Assembly: GCA_027040375.1 (NCBI GenBank)
Contig: JALUMJ010000003.1
Span: 1 to 17,057, forward strand
Source: Campylobacteraceae bacterium
GTDB lineage: Bacteria > Campylobacterota > Campylobacteria > Campylobacterales > Sulfurospirillaceae
Reading direction: 5' to 3'
DNA length: 17,057 nucleotides
Below, piece by piece: positions 14,365-17,057 of this stretch. Position 1 is the stretch's first letter, and every line of letters starts with the position of its first letter. A program made the position numbers and the translations under genes. The notes under the pieces were generated by a model, which saw nothing but the letters and a program-made list of their open reading frames with translations, was not told where the DNA came from and searched no databases.

Positions 14365-16395
14365 ATGAAGAAAGTGTCACTACTTTTTGGAGTGCATATG
14401 CACCAGCCAGTTGATAATTTTGGCGAGGCTGTAGATGAAGCTATAGAAAAATGTTATAAACCTTTTTTTGCAACTATGGTAAAACATCCTCATTTTAAAT
14501 TTTCAGTTCATTGTAGTGGTTGGCTCTTGGAACAAATCATTACAAAACATAAAGATATATATGACAATATGCTGATATTGACAAAAGTAGGCGCCATAGA
14601 ATGGATAAGTGCTGGGTATTATGAGCCAGTTTTGAGTTCAATCCCATCACACAATAGAATTGAACAAATCAAAAAACTAAACAATTATATAAAGAAAAAA
14701 TTTGATAAAAAACCTAATGGACTTTGGCTAACTGAGAGAGTTTGGGAGTCTTCACTTGTGCCTGATTTGAAAAAATCAAACATAGATTTTGCTGTTGTGG
14801 ATGATTATCATTTTTTAAGTAGTGGGTTTGATAGAGATAAGATGGATGGGTATTTTCAAACTGAAGAGAGTGGAGAGAAACTTGCACTTTTTCCGATTTC
14901 TGGTGCTCTTAGATATGCGCTTCCTTTTTTTAGTGTTAAAAAGGCTATAGAAGCTATAGAAAATCATCAAAAAGATGAAAATTCTGCTGCTATTATCTTT
15001 GATGATGCCGAAAAATTTGGATTATGGCCGAAAACTTATGAATGGGTTTATGAAAAAAAGTGGCTTGAAGACTTTGTGCAAGCCGTTGTCAAAAATGAAC
15101 ATATAAAAACCCAGCACTTTAGTCAATATTTAAAAACTCACAAATCCCATGGAATCGCTTATCTTAACAATACTTCTTATTTTGAGATGGGAGAGTGGAG
15201 TTTAAGGGAAAATCAAACTCTTAGCCTTGAAGCCTTGAAAGAAAAAGTTGGGTTAGAATACTTTGAAAATATCGGCATCTCTTTTATAAAAGGTGGAATT
15301 TGGAAAAATTTCTTTGTAAAATACGCTGAGAGTAACTTTTTGCACAAGCGAATGCTTTACATGTCAAAAAAGCAAAATAAGATGAGCAAAAATGCACTTA
15401 AGAACTTATACAAACTTCAAACAAATGATGTTTTTTGGCATGGTGTTTTTGGTGGATTATATCTTCCAAATCTCAGAGACAATGCTTACAAATATCTCTT
15501 AGAATTAGAAAAAACTTTTGCAAAGAAAAAGATAAAAAGAGAGATAGATGATTTTGATATGGATGGATTTGATGAGATAAAAATTCTAACAAATTCATTA
15601 TCTTTGATGTTTTCGAGTAAAAATGGTGGACAAATGGTAGAGTTTGGATCACTTGATGCTTTTTTCAACTGGCAAAATACTCTCACAAGAAGAAAAGAAG
15701 CTTACCATGAAAAGATTTTAAATCCAAAAACAGTCCAAAAACAAGAGGAAAATACAGAAGAGATTTCCACTATTCATGATGCAAATGAGGAGTTAGATGA
15801 AAAACTAAAAGAAAACCTTATCTTTGATTGGCATCTAAAAAACTCTTTTATTGACCATATATCAAACGCTCCTTTTAACATAGAAAATTTTAAACGAGCA
15901 AATTACAAAGAGATTGGCGATTTTGCAAACCAGCCTTTCAAATTGGATTCTTCCAAAAATTTATTTTCTAGAGATGGTGGCATATATATAGATGGCGATT
16001 TTAAAACACGAGTTACAAAAGAGTATAAATTCAAAGATAAATGCTTTGAAACAACTCTTACATGTAAGAGTAAATATCCAAACTGTGCATACTATGGCAT
16101 AGAGTTTAATTTTCACTTTGCTCACCCTCACCTCGTCACTTTTAATGATAATCTAATCCATGAAGGGCTAAACTTAAAAGATATAAATTCTTTGGATATA
16201 GTAGATGATTTTACAAATAAAAGACTAAAACTTAGCTCGAATTTAGATTTTGATTTGAATGCTTTTATTCTAAAAACTGTATCTCAAAGTGAAAGTGGGT
16301 TTGATATGGTAGCCCAACAGATTTCTTTTATAGTTTTTTGTAAATTTCAAGAAGATTTAGAATTAACGCTAAATTTGGAGGTTATTGATGTCTGA
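14365..16395 (+). CDS. Glycoside hydrolase family 57 enzyme, 4-alpha-glucanotransferase / alpha-amylase-like
   Basis: The 676-residue protein belongs to the other GH57 group, typified by Thermococcus litoralis 4-alpha-glucanotransferase (catalytic E123 and D214). The matching residues are E124 in LWLTERVWE and the D213-D214 pair in IIFDDAEKFGLWP; the canonical form is DDGEKFG, so Gly is Ala here. Region 1 is GVHMHQPVDNFG, and EWISAGYYEPVLSSIP, FIKGGIWKNFFVKYAESN and VFWHGVFGGLYLPNLRD are all conserved blocks. The C-terminal half has the DUF1925/DUF1926-type beta domains (about 300-380 and 480-676), joined by a charged linker (about 455-490, rich in Glu and Lys). No signal peptide is seen. GAGG is seven bases before the ATG. 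It presumably transfers maltosyl units or hydrolyses alpha-1,4 bonds of internal glucan. It overlaps galT by eight bases. Confidence 0.92.
   Translation: MKKVSLLFGVHMHQPVDNFGEAVDEAIEKCYKPFFATMVKHPHFKFSVHCSGWLLEQIITKHKDIYDNMLILTKVGAIEWISAGYYEPVLSSIPSHNRIEQIKKLNNYIKKKFDKKPNGLWLTERVWESSLVPDLKKSNIDFAVVDDYHFLSSGFDRDKMDGYFQTEESGEKLALFPISGALRYALPFFSVKKAIEAIENHQKDENSAAIIFDDAEKFGLWPKTYEWVYEKKWLEDFVQAVVKNEHIKTQHFSQYLKTHKSHGIAYLNNTSYFEMGEWSLRENQTLSLEALKEKVGLEYFENIGISFIKGGIWKNFFVKYAESNFLHKRMLYMSKKQNKMSKNALKNLYKLQTNDVFWHGVFGGLYLPNLRDNAYKYLLELEKTFAKKKIKREIDDFDMDGFDEIKILTNSLSLMFSSKNGGQMVEFGSLDAFFNWQNTLTRRKEAYHEKILNPKTVQKQEENTEEISTIHDANEELDEKLKENLIFDWHLKNSFIDHISNAPFNIENFKRANYKEIGDFANQPFKLDSSKNLFSRDGGIYIDGDFKTRVTKEYKFKDKCFETTLTCKSKYPNCAYYGIEFNFHFAHPHLVTFNDNLIHEGLNLKDINSLDIVDDFTNKRLKLSSNLDFDLNAFILKTVSQSESGFDMVAQQISFIVFCKFQEDLELTLNLEVIDV
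16054..16071. repeat. 18-bp perfect palindrome with TTACATGTAA core, inside the second GH57 gene
   Basis: ACTCTTACATGTAAGAGT is identical to its reverse complement. It is the longest perfect palindrome noticed in the window and shares the central TTACATGTAA with copies at 2376-2385 and 5238-5247. It encodes Leu-Thr-Cys-Lys-Ser in this frame. There is no T run after it, so it is not a usual terminator. Confidence 0.85.
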
Positions 16396-17057
16396 GATAA
16401 GAGTTGATTTGCTCCACAATCAGAATGTTTTGATAGCACCCGAGAGACTTCATCGACCAGATTTTTACCAGCAAGAGCAAAAGATTTCAAAAAAAGACTG
16501 TCCATTTTGCGAAGGCCATGAAAATATGACACCTCCTGAGATTTTTGCTATAAGAGACAATGAAGCAAATAATACACACTGGAAAACAAGAGTTGTGCCA
16601 AATCTATATAAAGCTGTGCAAGTAGAGCAGAGTGAGGGCTCAAAAAGAGATGGTTTATTTGAAAAGATAAATGGAGTTGGGGCTCATGAAGTTCTCATTG
16701 ATTCACCTTTTCATGACAAAGATTTGAGCTCATTTGATGCTTCTTTGATAAAATTATGGCTTGAAACTTTGATAAAGCGGATAGAAGATTTGAAAAATGA
16801 TAAAAGGTTGATTCATGTCAGCATCTTTAAAAATTTTGGACAAAATTCAGGAGCAACACAAGAACATCCCCATACTCAACTCTTAGCACTTCCATTGATG
16901 CCAAGAAGTGAGTTAGATTTTTTAGAGAAAAATCTAAAATATTACAAAAAACACGGCAGGGGAAAATTACAAGATATCATAGAAAATGAAAAGAAATCAG
17001 GCGAAAGAGTCATAAATGAAAATGATGATTTTATAGCTTACTGCCCATACGCTAGTA
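16388..17057 (+). CDS. galT: GalT-family hexose-1-phosphate uridylyltransferase, N-terminal part (3' end outside window)
   Basis: The reading frame is open from the ATG at 16388 to the right edge (223 codons plus one base), so the gene is cut by the window end. The protein starts MSEIRVDLLHNQNVLIAPERLHRPDF. The CPFCEGHE motif (C38, C41) is the first half of the structural zinc site of the GalT branch of the HIT superfamily. EHPHTQLLALP carries the HPH(x)Q motif in which the second His is the UMP- or AMP-accepting nucleophile; the usual residue after HPH is Gly or Ser, here Thr. It would swap a nucleotide between a nucleotide sugar and a sugar 1-phosphate, or act as a nucleotide-sugar phosphorylase; in this setting glucose is a likelier partner than galactose, which is inference. 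GGAGG lies six bases before the ATG, and the start overlaps the GH57 stop by eight bases. Confidence 0.93.
   Translation, partial: MSEIRVDLLHNQNVLIAPERLHRPDFYQQEQKISKKDCPFCEGHENMTPPEIFAIRDNEANNTHWKTRVVPNLYKAVQVEQSEGSKRDGLFEKINGVGAHEVLIDSPFHDKDLSSFDASLIKLWLETLIKRIEDLKNDKRLIHVSIFKNFGQNSGATQEHPHTQLLALPLMPRSELDFLEKNLKYYKKHGRGKLQDIIENEKKSGERVINENDDFIAYCPYAS

Noticed and set aside
1..17057. Search for CRISPR arrays, tRNA/rRNA genes, insertion sequences, integrases and toxin-antitoxin pairs.
   Set aside because: No spaced direct repeats, cloverleaf genes, transposase motifs or terminal inverted repeats were seen; nearly all DNA is accounted for by ordinary genes.

Overview
The window is about 17 kb of AT-rich, densely packed chromosomal DNA, most like a member of the Campylobacterota (epsilonproteobacteria). 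I infer this from the low G+C, the promoters (an isolated TATAAT, often preceded by GC, with no clear -35 box), the gene neighbourhood rpmB / rpe / dnaQ-like exonuclease / DUF465 / RCK potassium channel familiar from that phylum, and the protein sequences. A free-living Sulfurimonas-like organism is my best guess. No tRNA, rRNA, CRISPR array, insertion sequence, phage gene or toxin-antitoxin pair was seen.

Layout. (1) 1-909, + strand: the 3' half of uvrB. (2) 968-3595, +: ppk1 (polyphosphate kinase) and a gamma-carbonic-anhydrase-family protein, abutting and probably co-transcribed. (3) 3636-4085, +: a secreted Sel1-repeat protein with a TTG start. (4) 6508-4086, -: an operon of an unrecognised 133-aa protein, rpe, trpF and a DnaQ-like exonuclease, with 1- and 4-base overlaps. 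(5) 6568-9366, +: rpmB (L28), a two-helix RCK potassium channel, argJ and a DUF465 (YdcH-like) protein. (6) 9515-17057 and beyond, +: an alpha-glucan (glycogen-type) cluster: a stand-alone 92-aa AMPK/CBM48 glycan-binding module, an 832-aa nucleotidyltransferase fused to a phosphohexomutase-like domain, two different GH57 enzymes (amylopullulanase-like and 4-alpha-glucanotransferase-like), and the first 223 codons of a GalT-family uridylyltransferase.

How the genes fit together. The right-hand cluster has the parts to make or handle a nucleotide sugar (nucleotidyltransferase, GalT), to remodel or degrade alpha-glucan (two GH57 enzymes), and to bind glycan (CBM48). It looks like a storage-polysaccharide system; a glycogen synthase would be expected beyond the right edge. 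With ppk1 at the left, the window carries genes for two storage polymers, polyphosphate and glucan.

The points most worth a second look are: the C-terminal mutase domain of the 832-aa protein, which has lost all four active-site loops of its superfamily; the single in-frame stop codon that alone separates this protein from the next GH57 enzyme, with no visible Shine-Dalgarno sequence; the degenerate nucleotide-binding loop of the potassium channel; and a palindromic word, TTACATGTAA, that recurs far more often than chance and sits inside genes, three times growing into longer inverted repeats of 14, 18 and 19 bases.
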